Below are positions 54,001 to 56,922 of a DNA stretch of 64,000 nt, in pieces. Under the pieces are notes generated by a model. That model worked only from the letters and a program-made list of their open reading frames with translations, did not search any database and had not been told where the DNA came from. The DNA comes from Ridgeia piscesae (lineage: Eukaryota; Annelida; Polychaeta; Sabellida; Siboglinidae): contig JAODUO010001188.1 in the NCBI GenBank assembly GCA_025642075.2, forward strand, positions 80,033-144,032, given 5' to 3'. Within the stretch, counting starts at the first letter, position 1. Each line of letters begins with the position of its first letter. Made by a program: the position numbers and the translations under genes.

Positions 54001-56922
54001 ACTGGACAGTATTGCTGCGAAATGAACAAACCCTAACGCCATCAAGTGGATAAAGGCAAAACTGATAAATCGCTCGCCAAATTGTTTGGCATACTTAGGT
54101 GACAGATTTGGTACTTGCTTAAGTTTTTCAAAAATGAACTCCTGTACTGGTGACATACTGGTGACATTCTGGTGTCATACATATTAGATATTGATGATAC
54201 AGTTATGACATACTCGTGATACTAGTGGTCAGCTAGTATGTGATCCTAGATTCTTGATGTAGATATTTTGCAGTTTTGAGGTTGTTAAGAGTGAGTCACG
54301 ATTTACAACTAACTGACACTGAGGTTACTGTATGACACTGAGTTAACTTGATGACACTGAGGTAGCTTTGTGACACAGAGGTAACTTGATGACACTGAGG
54401 TAGCTTTGTGACATAGAGGTAACGTGATGACACTGAGGTAGCTTTGTGACACAGAGGTAACTTGATGACACTGAGGTAGTTTTGTGACACAGACGTAACT
54501 TGATGACACTGAGGTAGCTTTGTGACGGAGGTAACTTGATGACACTGAGGTAGCTTTGTGACACAGAGGTAACTTGATGACACTGAGGTAGCTTTGTGAC
54601 ATAGAGGTAACGTGATGACACTGAGGTAGTTTTGTGACACAGACGTAACTTGATGACACTGAGGTAGCTTTGTGACGGAGGTAACTTGATGACACTGAGG
54701 TAGCTTTGTGACACAGAGGTAACTTGATGACACTGAGGTAGCTTTGTGACACAGAGGCAACTTGATGACACTGAGGTAGCTTTGTGACACAGAGGTAACG
54801 TGATGACACTGAGGTAGCTTTGTGACACAGAGGTAACGTGATGACACTGAGGTAACTTTGTGACACAGGTAACTTGATGACACTGAGGTAGCTTTGTGAC
54901 ACAGAGGCAACTTGATGACACAGAGGTAACTTTGTGACATAGAGGTAACGTGATGACACTGAGGTAACTTTGTGATACAGAGGCAACTTGATGACACTGA
55001 GGTAGCTTTGTGACACAGAGGTAACGTGATGACACTGAGGTAGTTTGTCACAGCTGTGACTTTGACGTTGCTCTGTTTGCTGCAGACTGAGGTTCCTCGT
55101 GAGGAAGTGGAGACGAGCAACGAGGGGTGCAAATATTGGCGGCGTGCCAACTGACATGGGTGAGTGGAAAACCCTCGTAGACATCTGAACCCTTTTATTT
55201 TCACCCCCACAATGTAATATTTCGTTTTACAATTTCCAAGATGTTGTTTTAAACACCATTACATTTATTCACGATTTGTTGGTCAATATGTAAGTCATTA
55301 GTGTTTTCCTTTGCTCCAAGGTGTCGCCGGTGCAGCTGCGATGTCTCGATATTCTCCTGAGAGTCCCCTGCCAAGGCACAGTGAGAGGCTCTACCAGCCA
55401 CATGCAGGCACTTCCAGGTAACTTCACTTACCCCCTACCCTTGCTACCCCCGTGGTAACTACAACCCCAGCTGAATCAATGACATGTACCACTACCAGTT
55501 CACCCCTGCCAGGGGTGAACTGGTTGAATTAACATATTATATGATGGTGTATGAAGGCCTTGTGAAATTTTAAAATATTTTCTTGGATTAGCAAATGCAC
55601 ACGGCTGGTGCTTATTCAGTACTTACAGAAACATTAACAAAATATTCAAGTACATATAGTGCTGTTTTTTTTAAAGTTTTTAAGACAAGCTTTGCACAAA
55701 GTGTATATATTTAATAACTGGACCAAATAAACAAAACATATCACTTAGAGATTTTTCTGCAGTTTTGTGTTTATAAGACTAACTACAATAGATACATATT
55801 ATATATACTGCAACATAAACAGGTTAGTACGCCCTTACCAGCAGCCTCCAGGGCATACTAGGATTAATGGGGGGGGGTGCTAGTAGCATTACAACTTGAC
55901 CATTCCAGTGTGTTAGTGTTCTGCCCAGCAGTTAGGTATCCAATTTAATATAAGAAAATAGTGATATATCTGGTGTAAATTCAAGGAGCTCGGGTGTACC
56001 AATTGCCACAGAATCGTCTACTCACCTCATTGCACATCATCATCACATAATTATACTACAATCTTAAGGTATTCTTCTACAGTAATAATACCCCACCACA
56101 TTTGTTGTTGACGCTCCACTTCATGTTACGATGCCCACAGTGTGTTAACACACCCTTCTGTCCCCCTGCGATATGTCATGCCCAGTGTGTTGGACCTAAC
56201 ATGTGATTGTCTCCCCAGGTACACATCGCAGTCGGCTTCGTTTCGCTCGTCATCGTCTCTACACACGACGCCCCCTACGCGGGAGCGGTCAGCGGAGTTA
56301 CGCCGAGTGCCCCCGTACGCCTCCCCCGGGCTGTCCTTCAGCAGCAGTCCTGCTCGCAGGTAGGACACTGACCCATATTGTCAGACCCCCACTGCTGTTA
56401 CTGAGTGTCTGACAGTCATCTATTCGTTACAACGCAGATTCAGTTAAGATGCAGTTGGTCAGGTACACTGAATTTCTGGCGCCAGGGGGTTAACGTACAG
56501 CTGTACATTAGCACGTGTGAGTTGCAGAATACCAAATAATTTCAATAGGAAGACGAGTTAAAAAGAGCATGAATCAACTGTTTAGAAATTCGAGTTTATA
56601 TGTCTTAATTTCACAATTATAAAATAGATGGTGCCACTTATAATGATGGACATTCAGAAGTGTTTGTTGTCAGAAGCCAACTCGGCAAGATGGCAGTTGG
56701 CCATCAGATGTGTGTGATGTTCATTTGAATATACATGGAGATATCTGTTGCCCTACAGAGAGATGCTGACAGCCCTTGACCCCATGTTGGAGTCGACCCC
56801 GCCCCCTCCCCCCTCACTGTCCGACGGTGGGGCACAATCACCCTACCTCACTCACACCAATGGCTATGACCAGGACAACTACATAGAACGACTTGAACAC
56901 TTGCAACTTCGTCTTGGTGCTG
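215..56922 (+). CDS. PCNT/AKAP9: Pericentrin/AKAP9-family centrosomal coiled-coil scaffold gene, 5' and 3' incomplete, 41 exons in window
   Basis: Forty-one GT-AG exons (E1-E41, listed separately) join in consistent phase and give about 2,780 codons, or about 3,030 if the E35 repeats are coding. The product is almost entirely Glu/Gln/Leu/Arg-rich heptad coiled coil. E35 has a leucine- and charge-rich block starting [13 protein letters not shown], and E37+E38 encode a PACT domain with [30 protein letters not shown] and a basic LVRKWRR end. In animals PACT proteins (pericentrin, AKAP9, fly Plp) anchor gamma-tubulin complexes, calmodulin and kinases at the centriole or pericentriolar material. 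That role is inferred here from the domain. E38-E41 add a Ser/Pro/Arg-rich tail after PACT. The start of the protein is upstream of the window. The exon after E41 (phase 1) is missing because an inverted duplication starts at 56979. E2 carries a frame break. Which of the two vertebrate paralogues is closer cannot be decided. Confidence 0.92.
630..812 (+). CDS. PCNT-like exon E2 with internal frameshift
   Basis: The acceptor is CTCTGCCAG and the donor GTGAGG. The first ~33 codons read [20 protein letters not shown] and onward, while the last ~27 codons ([13 protein letters not shown]...) are in another frame. The switch is at about 729-733 and corresponds to one extra base or two missing. The exon start (phase 0) and end (phase 2) match E1 and E3 only if the frame changes inside the exon. 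This is either an assembly indel or a real lesion. Confidence 0.75.
1124..1395 (+). CDS. PCNT-like exon E3
   Basis: Starts after TTGACAG and ends at the GTAAGT donor (1396); phase 2 in, phase 1 out. About 40 residues of helix ([18 protein letters not shown]...) are followed by a disordered Gly/Ser/Asp/Arg stretch with [20 protein letters not shown] near-repeats, which looks like a linker in the rod. Confidence 0.85.
1396..1889. other. Intron 3 with polypyrimidine block
   Basis: Non-coding. Positions 1528-1740 are almost pure C/T on the + strand (CTCTCC and CCCTCC runs). The rest shows no recognisable gene or element. Confidence 0.7.
1890..2042 (+). CDS. PCNT-like exon E4
   Basis: Acceptor TCTTATAG, donor GTGAGT at 2043; phase 1 at both ends. 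The residues are acidic and Ser-rich rather than coiled coil ([18 protein letters not shown]..., [10 protein letters not shown]), probably a flexible acidic segment. Its 3' junction sequence recurs in the array that follows. Confidence 0.8.
2043..2425. repeat. Degenerate minisatellite, ~22-24 bp, built on the E4 donor region
   Basis: Repeats of the type GTCATGTGTCAGTGGTGGTGTCT follow the E4 donor without a gap. The real junction GTTGTCACAG|GTGAGTGTCT aligns with the unit, so the array appears to descend from the splice junction. Units are diverged. ORFs through it (residues CHVSLVVSV) are repeat artefacts. Confidence 0.7.
2533..2568 (+). CDS. PCNT-like micro-exon E5 (36 bp)
   Basis: Acceptor TTGTCTTCAG, donor GTACAA, phase 1 in and out. 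It encodes [11 protein letters not shown], which continues the acidic segment. It is too short to be obvious, but phase and splice signals fit E4 and E6 exactly, and skipping it would keep the frame. Confidence 0.6.
3378..4407. mobile_element. piggyBac-type non-autonomous DNA transposon (1,030 bp)
   Basis: The ends are perfect 14-bp terminal inverted repeats, CCCATTAGACCCCA at 3378-3391 and TGGGGTCTAATGGG at 4394-4407. Both sides are flanked by TTAA (3374-3377, 4408-4411). TTAA target duplications and a CCC start are the hallmark of piggyBac elements. There is no transposase: the only ORF (91 aa at 3566) has no recognisable domain. The inner 3' part (4300-4400) is GC-rich and contrasts with the AT-rich middle. 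It lies in intron 5 and is probably mobilised in trans. Confidence 0.85.
4523..4753 (+). CDS. PCNT-like exon E6
   Basis: 77 codons, acceptor GTGTCACAG, donor GTTGGT, phase 1 in and out. A strong coiled coil ([21 protein letters not shown]..., [19 protein letters not shown]). The core reads as regular Leu-centred heptads. Confidence 0.88.
4805..5880. repeat. 28-bp minisatellite, ~38 copies
   Basis: The consensus unit is CTGGATGGATGGAC plus AGACGGCTAGACAG, with GGCTAG/GGCCAG/AGCCAG and GGATGG/GTATGG variants, and shortened units around 5440-5640. Because 28 bp is not a multiple of 3, open frames on both strands ([18 protein letters not shown]) only cycle through the repeat and are not genes. 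It fills intron 6. Confidence 0.95.
6201..6407 (+). CDS. PCNT-like exon E7
   Basis: Donor GTAAGT at 6408; phase 1 in and out. The acceptor TTGTAG at 6195-6200 is chosen because the two nearer CAGs would break the frame. Coiled coil: [20 protein letters not shown]..., then [15 protein letters not shown]. Confident except for the exact acceptor. Confidence 0.85.
6408..7223. repeat. Intron 7 with (TA)n and a ~28-29-bp minisatellite
   Basis: (TA)n at 6490-6522 is followed by about six units of GATGACATGTCATTGCTGTG-type repeats at 6565-6760 that decay downstream. The unit contains the palindrome GACATGTC. Nothing gene-like is seen from 6800 to 7223. Confidence 0.85.
7224..7304 (+). CDS. PCNT-like exon E8
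   Basis: 27 codons, acceptor GCATGCGTAG, donor GTCGGT, phase 1 in and out. Polar, non-coiled sequence [20 protein letters not shown], a probable hinge between coiled-coil blocks. Confidence 0.7.
7305..8792. other. Intron 8, AT-rich, with (TA)n
   Basis: No gene seen. A long (TA)n tract occupies 8160-8228, with ATATAT runs near 7930-7965. The remainder is AT-rich unique-looking sequence without ORFs or terminal repeats that I can find. Confidence 0.7.
8793..9025 (+). CDS. PCNT-like exon E9
   Basis: Acceptor GTGTTGTAG, donor GTAAGT, phase 1 in and 0 out. 78 residues of charged coiled coil: [20 protein letters not shown], then [19 protein letters not shown]. Marked GC rise over the flanking introns. 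Confidence 0.92.
9395..9514 (+). CDS. PCNT-like exon E10
   Basis: 40 codons, acceptor TTGTTTCAG, donor GTACAA, phase 0/0. Coiled coil [20 protein letters not shown] and onward. Confidence 0.9.
9605..9750. repeat. (CA)n microsatellite with (CACAC)n tail
   Basis: CA-rich tract in intron 10, with compound CACGCA and CCACA units. ORFs reading THTHTH are artefacts. Confidence 0.95.
9877..10050 (+). CDS. PCNT-like exon E11
   Basis: 58 codons, acceptor TGTGGAACAG, donor GTACGT, phase 0/0. Coiled coil [20 protein letters not shown], then [19 protein letters not shown]. Confidence 0.9.
10051..10930. other. Intron 11 unique part, possible dispersed repeat
   Basis: Positions 10110-10530 are more GC-rich than normal intron and carry an 85-codon open frame without a recognisable domain. 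It may be a decayed interspersed element, but I see no terminal repeats or target duplications to prove it. Confidence 0.3.
10938..11340. repeat. Compound (ACGC)n/(CA)n/12-bp microsatellite
   Basis: Successive blocks of (ACGC)n (10948-11010), (CA)n (11020-11070), (AACAC)n, and a 12-bp ACACACGCAGAC block (11135-11240). It alternates purine and pyrimidine throughout, so Z-DNA-prone. Confidence 0.95.
11453..11662 (+). CDS. PCNT-like exon E12
   Basis: 70 codons, acceptor GTGGATCAG, donor GTTTGT, phase 0/0. A short acidic/proline stretch ([17 protein letters not shown]) leads into coiled coil ([20 protein letters not shown]). Confidence 0.88.
11663..12180. other. Intron 12, nothing recognised
   Basis: AT-rich, no repeat arrays and no coding signal beyond short chance frames. 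Confidence 0.6.
12181..12372 (+). CDS. PCNT-like exon E13
   Basis: 64 codons, acceptor GGTTGACAG, donor GTGACC, phase 0/0. Coiled coil [20 protein letters not shown], then [13 protein letters not shown]. Confidence 0.9.
12814..12963 (+). CDS. PCNT-like exon E14
   Basis: 50 codons, acceptor TTGTTGTTTCAG, donor GTGAAA, phase 0/0. Glutamine-rich coiled coil: [20 protein letters not shown]. Confidence 0.9.
12964..13907. other. Intron 14, nothing recognised
   Basis: About 0.94 kb of AT-rich sequence. I find no tandem array, TIRs or ORF worth reporting. Confidence 0.6.
13908..14099 (+). CDS. PCNT-like exon E15
   Basis: 64 codons, acceptor TTTTGTTAAG (AAG rather than CAG), donor GTGAGT, phase 0/0. 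Contains [20 protein letters not shown], a helix, then a small/polar segment. Confidence 0.85.
14205..14374. repeat. Near-perfect palindrome, arms ~78-90 bp
   Basis: Sequence from 14205 (CTTGTTTATTTTATTAACTG) reads back as its reverse complement to 14374, with the centre near 14284 and a 14-bp extra stretch in the right arm (about 14310-14323). No clear target-site duplication, so a local inverted duplication is more likely than a transposon. It could form a hairpin in the pre-mRNA. Confidence 0.9.
14380..14835. repeat. Degenerate ~50-bp minisatellite in intron 15
   Basis: Repeated blocks of the type CACTCTGTCAGACTAGACCTTGTGTTCACATGTCC, heavily diverged, running up to the E16 acceptor. Confidence 0.75.
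14843..14986 (+). CDS. PCNT-like exon E16
   Basis: 48 codons, donor GTTTGT, phase 0/0. The acceptor is uncertain: GACAGAG gives the right phase, while the nearby GTGTCAG would not. Contains [20 protein letters not shown], helical. Confidence 0.75.
15206..17575. mobile_element. hAT-type DNA transposon, 2,370 bp, probably non-autonomous
   Basis: Perfect 16-bp TIRs: TAGTGCTGGTTCGATA at 15206-15221 and its complement at 17560-17575. An identical 8-bp duplication ACACAAAC flanks both sides (15198-15205, 17576-17583). An 8-bp TSD and a TAGNG end are diagnostic of the hAT superfamily. Subterminal regions are packed with TATCGA-type motifs in both orientations (15215-15305, 17275-17560). The interior holds only short frames, such as 67 codons at 16184, with no recognisable hAT transposase domain. 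CpG-rich remnants at 15540-16540 may be decayed coding sequence. Confidence 0.9.
15316..15535. repeat. 9-bp array TTCGATACC/TACGATACC inside the hAT element
   Basis: About 24 tandem units with T/A alternation at one position, made of the same TATCGA-like motif as the subterminal region, so it looks like expansion of transposase-binding-type subterminal repeats. Reading frames ([18 protein letters not shown]) are artefacts. Confidence 0.92.
17866..20210. repeat. 33-bp satellite block, ~71 copies, with a dimeric higher-order stretch
   Basis: The unit is TTAGGTTAGACTGTCCACTG plus GGTGGCTGAAACA, highly homogeneous. A few units lack bases (19140-19250, 19970, 20200). In 18640-18960, GTTAGACTG and GTTAGGCTG alternate unit by unit (66-bp period). 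Because 33 is divisible by 3, the - strand stays open for 474 codons ([11 protein letters not shown] repeated), with no start context or non-repeat domain, so it is not called as a gene. It ends 35 bp before E17. Confidence 0.97.
20246..20476 (+). CDS. PCNT-like exon E17
   Basis: 77 codons, acceptor TTATGTTGCAG, donor GTAGGG, phase 0/0. Very regular coiled coil with repeated heptad pairs ([20 protein letters not shown]). Confidence 0.93.
20477..21178. repeat. Intron 17 with ~35-bp minisatellite
   Basis: About seven units of GGTATGTTGACAGTTAGAG-type repeats at 20560-20825. The rest is unique AT-rich sequence. Confidence 0.85.
21179..21304 (+). CDS. PCNT-like exon E18
   Basis: 42 codons, acceptor ACCCCAGCAG, donor GTAATG, phase 0/0. 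Coiled coil [20 protein letters not shown]. Confidence 0.92.
21625..22686 (+). CDS. PCNT-like giant exon E19 (354 codons)
   Basis: Acceptor ATGTTTCCAG, donor GTGAAT, phase 0/0. By far the largest exon. It is built of 7-residue repeats, QQLTE.. in the first half and [14 protein letters not shown] in the second, i.e. a coding 21-bp minisatellite that keeps heptad register, with Leu once per heptad. Expansion has evidently lengthened the coiled-coil rod here. Its last residues ([20 protein letters not shown]) leave the repeat. Confidence 0.95.
22825..23256 (-). CDS. Unassigned 143-codon ORF in intron 19
   Basis: The only long non-repeat antisense frame in an intron besides the retrotransposon. 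It encodes a Cys/His-containing sequence (e.g. [15 protein letters not shown]), with base composition richer in GC than neighbouring intron. I recognise no domain. It could be a fragment of an old mobile element or chance. Confidence 0.2.
   Translation of the reverse strand: MHGFHGHMQSNSATIGTMVKYNEFGELLYVVKYIYQGPCSQLPALTCEDDLPGLVDVVSIKCHERTRADVSDTSQSIKHCQRYSWNPSGNQKSPAEEYVANLWKGPPGRHQEDGTHLERRADDRGLGKADFDSMHPQRDNRHK
23400..24103. repeat. Degenerate ~21-24-bp minisatellite carrying the E20 acceptor motif
   Basis: Units of TCTGTGTAGGTGTCTGTAGC type, interrupted by a T/G-rich stretch at 23600-23790. The real E20 acceptor reads GTCTGTGTAG|GTGGAG, and the same GTCTGTGTAG|GTG occurs in several upstream units. 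Confidence 0.85.
24104..24229 (+). CDS. PCNT-like exon E20
   Basis: 42 codons, acceptor TCTGTGTAG (shared with upstream repeat units), donor GTGAGT, phase 0/0. Coiled coil: [17 protein letters not shown], then [13 protein letters not shown]. Confidence 0.92.
24578..24829 (+). CDS. PCNT-like exon E21
   Basis: 84 codons, acceptor TCTTACACAG, donor GTCAGT, phase 0/0. Coiled coil: [20 protein letters not shown] and onward. Confidence 0.93.
24830..25200. repeat. Degenerate ~55-65-bp repeat reiterating the E21 donor
   Basis: The true junction CAG|GTCAGTCTGTCACTCGTGTC reappears as CAG|GTTAGTCTGTCACCCATGTC at 24871 and as weaker copies near 24958, 25015, 25110 and 25180. It fills the whole of intron 21 up to the next acceptor. 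Confidence 0.8.
25237..25332 (+). CDS. PCNT-like exon E22
   Basis: 32 codons, acceptor TTGTGTTGTAG, donor GTGAGA, phase 0/0. Coiled coil [20 protein letters not shown]. Confidence 0.9.
25428..25572. repeat. (TTCG)n tetranucleotide microsatellite, ~36 copies
   Basis: Almost uninterrupted GTTC repeats, decaying into CGTCGTCGTTG at the 3' side. Open in every frame ([17 protein letters not shown]), none a gene. Confidence 0.98.
25935..25984. repeat. (TA)n microsatellite in intron 22
   Basis: About 24 TA units in an AT-rich stretch that lies 100 bp before the E23 acceptor. Confidence 0.95.
26086..26346 (+). CDS. PCNT-like exon E23
   Basis: 87 codons, acceptor CGTTCTACAG, donor GTGAGA, phase 0/0. 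Helix ([18 protein letters not shown]), then Gly/Ser linker ([15 protein letters not shown]). Confidence 0.92.
26397..27373. repeat. 53-bp minisatellite, ~18 copies
   Basis: The unit begins AAATACAGGGCTACTCTATT and ends AGATCCCTGCTTC. It is very homogeneous (CTGCTTC/CAGCTTC/CGAGCTTC variants). Starts about 50 bp after the E23 donor. Confidence 0.97.
27374..28560. other. Intron 23 remainder
   Basis: No gene. 28085-28195 has about four ~28-bp units of the CTATAGGTCAGAGGTC type. 27420-27760 is GC-richer and may be old element sequence, but nothing is recognisable. Confidence 0.5.
28560..28963. repeat. ~28-37-bp minisatellite containing the E24 acceptor and exon start
   Basis: Units read GTTGTCATAG|AAACTGGAGCAGCTGTTT. 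The real boundary is GTTTTCTAG|AAACTGGAGCAGCGGCTC. At least ten upstream copies carry the exon's first ~13 bases behind an ATAG or CTAG. Confidence 0.9.
28964..29165 (+). CDS. PCNT-like exon E24
   Basis: Acceptor TTTTCTAG, donor GTAAGT, phase 0 in and 1 out. 67 residues: [20 protein letters not shown], then [20 protein letters not shown]. Its first bases are the seed of the upstream array. Confidence 0.93.
29285..29558. repeat. ~40-50-bp repeat spanning the E25 acceptor and exon start
   Basis: The real boundary is GTGTCACTAG|GTGACGATGACTCACTG. Upstream units include ...ATGATGATGACTCACTCATT, ATCACCAG|GCAATGATGACAC and GTCAGCAG|GTAATGACACC, so intron and exon-start sequence are duplicated together about six times. 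Confidence 0.88.
29559..29767 (+). CDS. PCNT-like exon E25
   Basis: Acceptor GTCACTAG, donor GTAGGT, phase 1 in and 0 out. Starts with acidic [20 protein letters not shown] (helical), then an unstructured Ala/Pro/Ser segment. Confidence 0.9.
29768..30221. other. Intron 25, nothing recognised
   Basis: AT-rich unique-looking sequence, no array. Confidence 0.6.
30222..30425 (+). CDS. PCNT-like exon E26
   Basis: 68 codons, acceptor GTCTGTGCAG, donor GTAGCG, phase 0/0. [20 protein letters not shown], then [16 protein letters not shown], with more globular-looking composition than the rest of the rod. Confidence 0.9.
30426..31061. other. Intron 26, nothing recognised
   Basis: No gene or array; a short AATAAT-rich tract at 30805-30845. 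Confidence 0.6.
31062..31233 (+). CDS. PCNT-like exon E27
   Basis: Acceptor CTCCACAACAG, donor GTAAGA, phase 0 in and 1 out. Coiled coil: [20 protein letters not shown] and onward. The donor is immediately followed by the 30-bp array. Confidence 0.93.
31234..35230. repeat. 30-bp array, ~130 copies, each with fused 3'/5' splice-site motif
   Basis: The unit is CCCCTCACTGTTACCCCACAG then AGTAAGCCA (C/T variants at two positions), highly uniform to 34000 and more broken from 34000 to 35230. Each unit contains a pyrimidine-rich tract ending CCCACAG, one base, then GTAAG. The array starts at the E27 donor itself (GTAAGAACTGTCACCCCACAG). The long - strand ORFs ([20 protein letters not shown]) exist only because 30 is a multiple of 3. 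Confidence 0.97.
35628..35850 (+). CDS. PCNT-like exon E28
   Basis: Acceptor TTGTTACAG, donor GTGAGT, phase 1 in and 2 out. Coiled coil: [20 protein letters not shown], then [19 protein letters not shown]. Confidence 0.93.
35945..36105. repeat. (TA)n followed by (ACACAT)n microsatellite
   Basis: TA tract 35948-36004, then about a dozen 6-bp ACACAT units to 36105. Confidence 0.95.
36205..36830. repeat. 60-bp array, ~10 copies, each containing a copy of the E28 donor
   Basis: Units carry GTGAGTGTCTCTGTTGCATA plus AGTC. The same 24 bases form the real E28 donor at 35851-35874. Two blocks of five are separated by an altered unit at 36485-36520. Confidence 0.97.
37013..37163 (+). CDS. PCNT-like exon E29
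   Basis: Acceptor TCGTGTTTCAG, donor GTGGGC, phase 2 in and 0 out. [20 protein letters not shown] and onward. Confidence 0.92.
37164..38620. repeat. Intron 29 first part: short 20-bp repeat and a polypurine minisatellite
   Basis: 37164-37270 has about four ATTAGGGGCACTTTACCTGG-type units starting near the donor. 37625-38010 is almost pure purine on + with a 26-bp GACAGTTGGAAGAGAAGGAG-type repeat (about 5 copies, 37766-37912). The rest is plain. Confidence 0.85.
38630..39170. repeat. ~52-57-bp array ending at the E30 acceptor
   Basis: About eight units of GTGATTTGTGTTTGTCATAG plus AACACGTCATTGTCACAAAGCATGCAATGACT type. The last unit merges into the true acceptor CGTGTGTTTGCCACAG|AAG, which aligns with TTGTGTTTGTCATAG|AA of each upstream copy. 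Confidence 0.88.
39171..39382 (+). CDS. PCNT-like exon E30
   Basis: Acceptor TTTGCCACAG, donor GTGAGG, phase 0 in and 2 out. [20 protein letters not shown], then a strongly basic/acidic coiled coil. Confidence 0.93.
39383..39963. repeat. Intron 30, degenerate GTGTCATG-rich repeats
   Basis: Loose ~20-30-bp repetition of GTGTGTCATGAAGTGTGTC from 39515 to the acceptor, too diverged to give a fixed period. Confidence 0.6.
39964..40258 (+). CDS. PCNT-like exon E31
   Basis: Acceptor GTGTTGTCAG, donor GTGAGA, phase 2 in and 0 out. 98 residues of textbook coiled coil ([20 protein letters not shown]...), GC-rich. Confidence 0.95.
40259..40983. repeat. Intron 31 with short GTGACAGGTAG repeats
   Basis: Imperfect repeats of the donor-like GTGACAGGTAGATAGAG at 40265-40510, including four 16-17-bp TGACAGGTAGGTGCAG units; further copies near 40790-40880. 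No gene. Confidence 0.65.
40984..41361 (+). CDS. PCNT-like exon E32
   Basis: 126 codons, acceptor GACTTTATAG, donor GTAAGA, phase 0/0. [20 protein letters not shown], then [20 protein letters not shown], then a less ordered tail. Confidence 0.94.
41375..41765. repeat. ~16-18-bp TGTGTTTGTGATG minisatellite
   Basis: About 22 degenerate units, TTAATGATG variants interspersed, followed by diffuse TGTAATG-rich sequence to 41960. Confidence 0.9.
42070..42200 (+). CDS. PCNT-like exon E33
   Basis: Acceptor TTGCCGCAG, donor GTAACT, phase 0 in and 2 out. Contains [20 protein letters not shown], then AHCTT. Its last 20 bases plus donor are repeated immediately downstream, so the true exon end could be any of several duplicated donors; the first is the one that keeps frame with E34. 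Confidence 0.85.
42179..42560. repeat. ~32-bp array duplicating the E33 exon end and donor
   Basis: CACTGCACTACACG|GTAACTTGTG occurs at the exon boundary and is repeated intact 32 bp later, then in decaying form (ACATG|GTAATG, GCTGCACTACATGGTAACAC, ACACGGTAACTCATG) to about 42560. Confidence 0.93.
42662..42803 (+). CDS. PCNT-like exon E34
   Basis: Acceptor TTGTTTCAG, donor GTGAGA, phase 2 in and 0 out. Arg/Gly-rich linker, then [18 protein letters not shown] helix. Confidence 0.9.
43093..44031 (+). CDS. PCNT-like exon E35 with 42-bp repeat (3' end ambiguous)
   Basis: Acceptor GTGTGTTGCAG, phase 0. The first 61 codons include [20 protein letters not shown] and [17 protein letters not shown], a block resembling conserved C-terminal coiled coil of pericentrin/AKAP9. 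From 43261 a 42-bp unit encoding [14 protein letters not shown] is repeated 19 times, open and in heptad register (V, L, L, A/V at 3-4 spacing). Every unit contains GAGCAG|GTAGAG, a usable phase-0 donor. So the exon may end at 43275, at 44031, or between. Frame and phase agree with E36 either way. Confidence 0.8.
43261..44059. repeat. 42-bp repeat, 19 copies, exonic or exon/intron boundary
   Basis: Highly uniform; differences are almost only GCC/GTC (A/V) and TAC/TAT, plus single VELL, LRQG and VMEQ variants. Each unit is two heptads long. Confidence 0.97.
44095..44786. other. Intron 35 before the retrotransposon
   Basis: A short GCGATGCGAC array lies at 44103-44150. 44505-44545 (ATGGGATGCTGGCCGTTGAC) recurs at 49413-49440 beyond the retrotransposon. 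44675-44700 is an isolated piece of the 33-bp satellite. AGCCCAAACTTGGGCT near 44728 is a perfect 16-bp palindrome. Confidence 0.6.
44787..49330 (-). mobile_element. Non-LTR retrotransposon (CR1/L2/jockey group), near full length
   Basis: The - strand element comprises a ~1.1-kb 5' region (48175-49330), a long ORF (44831-48174) and a short 3' UTR ending in (CAAA)n (+ strand TTTG repeats 44787-44830). Pieces of the CCCCAGTCTG satellite lie on both sides (44675-44700, 49345 on), so it inserted into satellite. No convincing target duplication found, and the 5' end is set where the satellite resumes. Its 5' part is present again, inverted, in the right arm. Confidence 0.85.
44831..48174 (-). pseudogene. 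Retrotransposon endonuclease/reverse transcriptase ORF with one frameshift
   Basis: The first 933 codons (45373-48174) hold an N-terminal extension, a hydrophobic run followed by the 2A-like GDIQLNPGP (residues 114-122), an APE-type endonuclease (ETK ~216, AGDFN 321-325, SDH 394-396) and a reverse transcriptase (LLDFAKAFD ~756-764, [11 protein letters not shown] ~813-823, catalytic FADD 844-847). The frame breaks at about 45395, consistent with loss of one base, and continues as 171 codons (44831-45346, IKRTLGPC..., [10 protein letters not shown]) that form the usual C-terminal region. Translation would stop after the palm/thumb, so this copy is probably inactive, unless the break is a sequencing error. 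CR1/L2/jockey group placement is inferred from motif spelling. Confidence 0.93.
49622..49798 (+). CDS. PCNT-like exon E36
   Basis: 59 codons, acceptor GTGTGACAG, donor GTGAGC, phase 0/0. Coiled coil [20 protein letters not shown], then a Ser/Pro/Asp tail. Repeated in inverted orientation at 62261-62437. Confidence 0.92.
49860..53480. repeat. 33-bp satellite (second type), ~105 units
   Basis: The unit is CCCCAGTCTGCCCCTTCAGT plus CTTATACAGAATA. Uniform from 50900 to 52950; disordered at 50300-50760; a derived 33-35-bp variant (CTTACACAACACACCCC) at 52960-53460 next to the PACT exon. The sequence is unrelated to the 17.9-20.2 kb satellite although the period is the same. Many CAGs follow pyrimidine tracts. 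Confidence 0.97.
53525..53763 (+). CDS. PCNT/AKAP9: PCNT-like exon E37: PACT domain
   Basis: Acceptor TCTCTTTGCCAG, donor GTGAGT, phase 0 in and 2 out. It encodes [35 protein letters not shown], then [11 protein letters not shown] and [13 protein letters not shown]. These are the signature segments of the PACT domain, which in pericentrin and AKAP9 targets the protein to centrioles and binds calmodulin. It lies just after the satellite block. Confidence 0.96.
54296..55045. repeat. 38-bp minisatellite, ~20 copies (left arm)
   Basis: The unit is TGATGACACTGAGGTAGCTT plus TGTGACACAGAGGTAACT, with 5-bp deletions in a few units. Each unit has two GAGGTA[AG]C donor-like sites. - strand frames (CHKATSVSS) are artefacts. 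Confidence 0.95.
55086..55159 (+). CDS. PCNT-like exon E38: end of PACT
   Basis: Acceptor TTTGCTGCAG, donor GTGAGT, phase 2 in and 1 out. [15 protein letters not shown], the basic helix that closes PACT, then [11 protein letters not shown]. Confidence 0.93.
55321..55417 (+). CDS. PCNT-like exon E39: post-PACT tail
   Basis: Acceptor TTTGCTCCAAG, donor GTAACT, phase 1 in and 2 out. [20 protein letters not shown], Ser/Pro/Arg-rich and likely disordered. Confidence 0.85.
55418..56218. other. Intron 39
   Basis: No gene. A 30-bp palindrome ACCAGTTCACCCCTG/CCAGGGGTGAACTGGT lies at about 55494-55524. Mirrored with losses in the right arm (57547-58155). Confidence 0.7.
56219..56359 (+). CDS. PCNT-like exon E40: post-PACT tail
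   Basis: Acceptor GTCTCCCCAG, donor GTAGGA, phase 2 in and 2 out. Ser/Arg/Pro-rich ([20 protein letters not shown]), several SP/TP sites. Confidence 0.87.
56759..56922 (+). CDS. PCNT-like exon E41: post-PACT tail, last exon seen
   Basis: Acceptor TTGCCCTACAG, donor GTGAGT, phase 2 in and 1 out. [20 protein letters not shown], then [14 protein letters not shown]. The inverted duplication breakpoint (56786) lies 28 bases inside it; the remainder is in the spacer. Confidence 0.87.

Larger units (their letters stand above)
48053..56786. repeat. Left arm of giant inverted repeat (visible part)
   Basis: Pairs with 56979-64000. The sum of paired coordinates is 113765 at the centre, 113573 at 55530, 113461 at 54156 and 112059 at 49800, the steps being indels and array-length differences. 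The left arm probably extends further, since the right arm is cut by the window end. Confidence 0.97.
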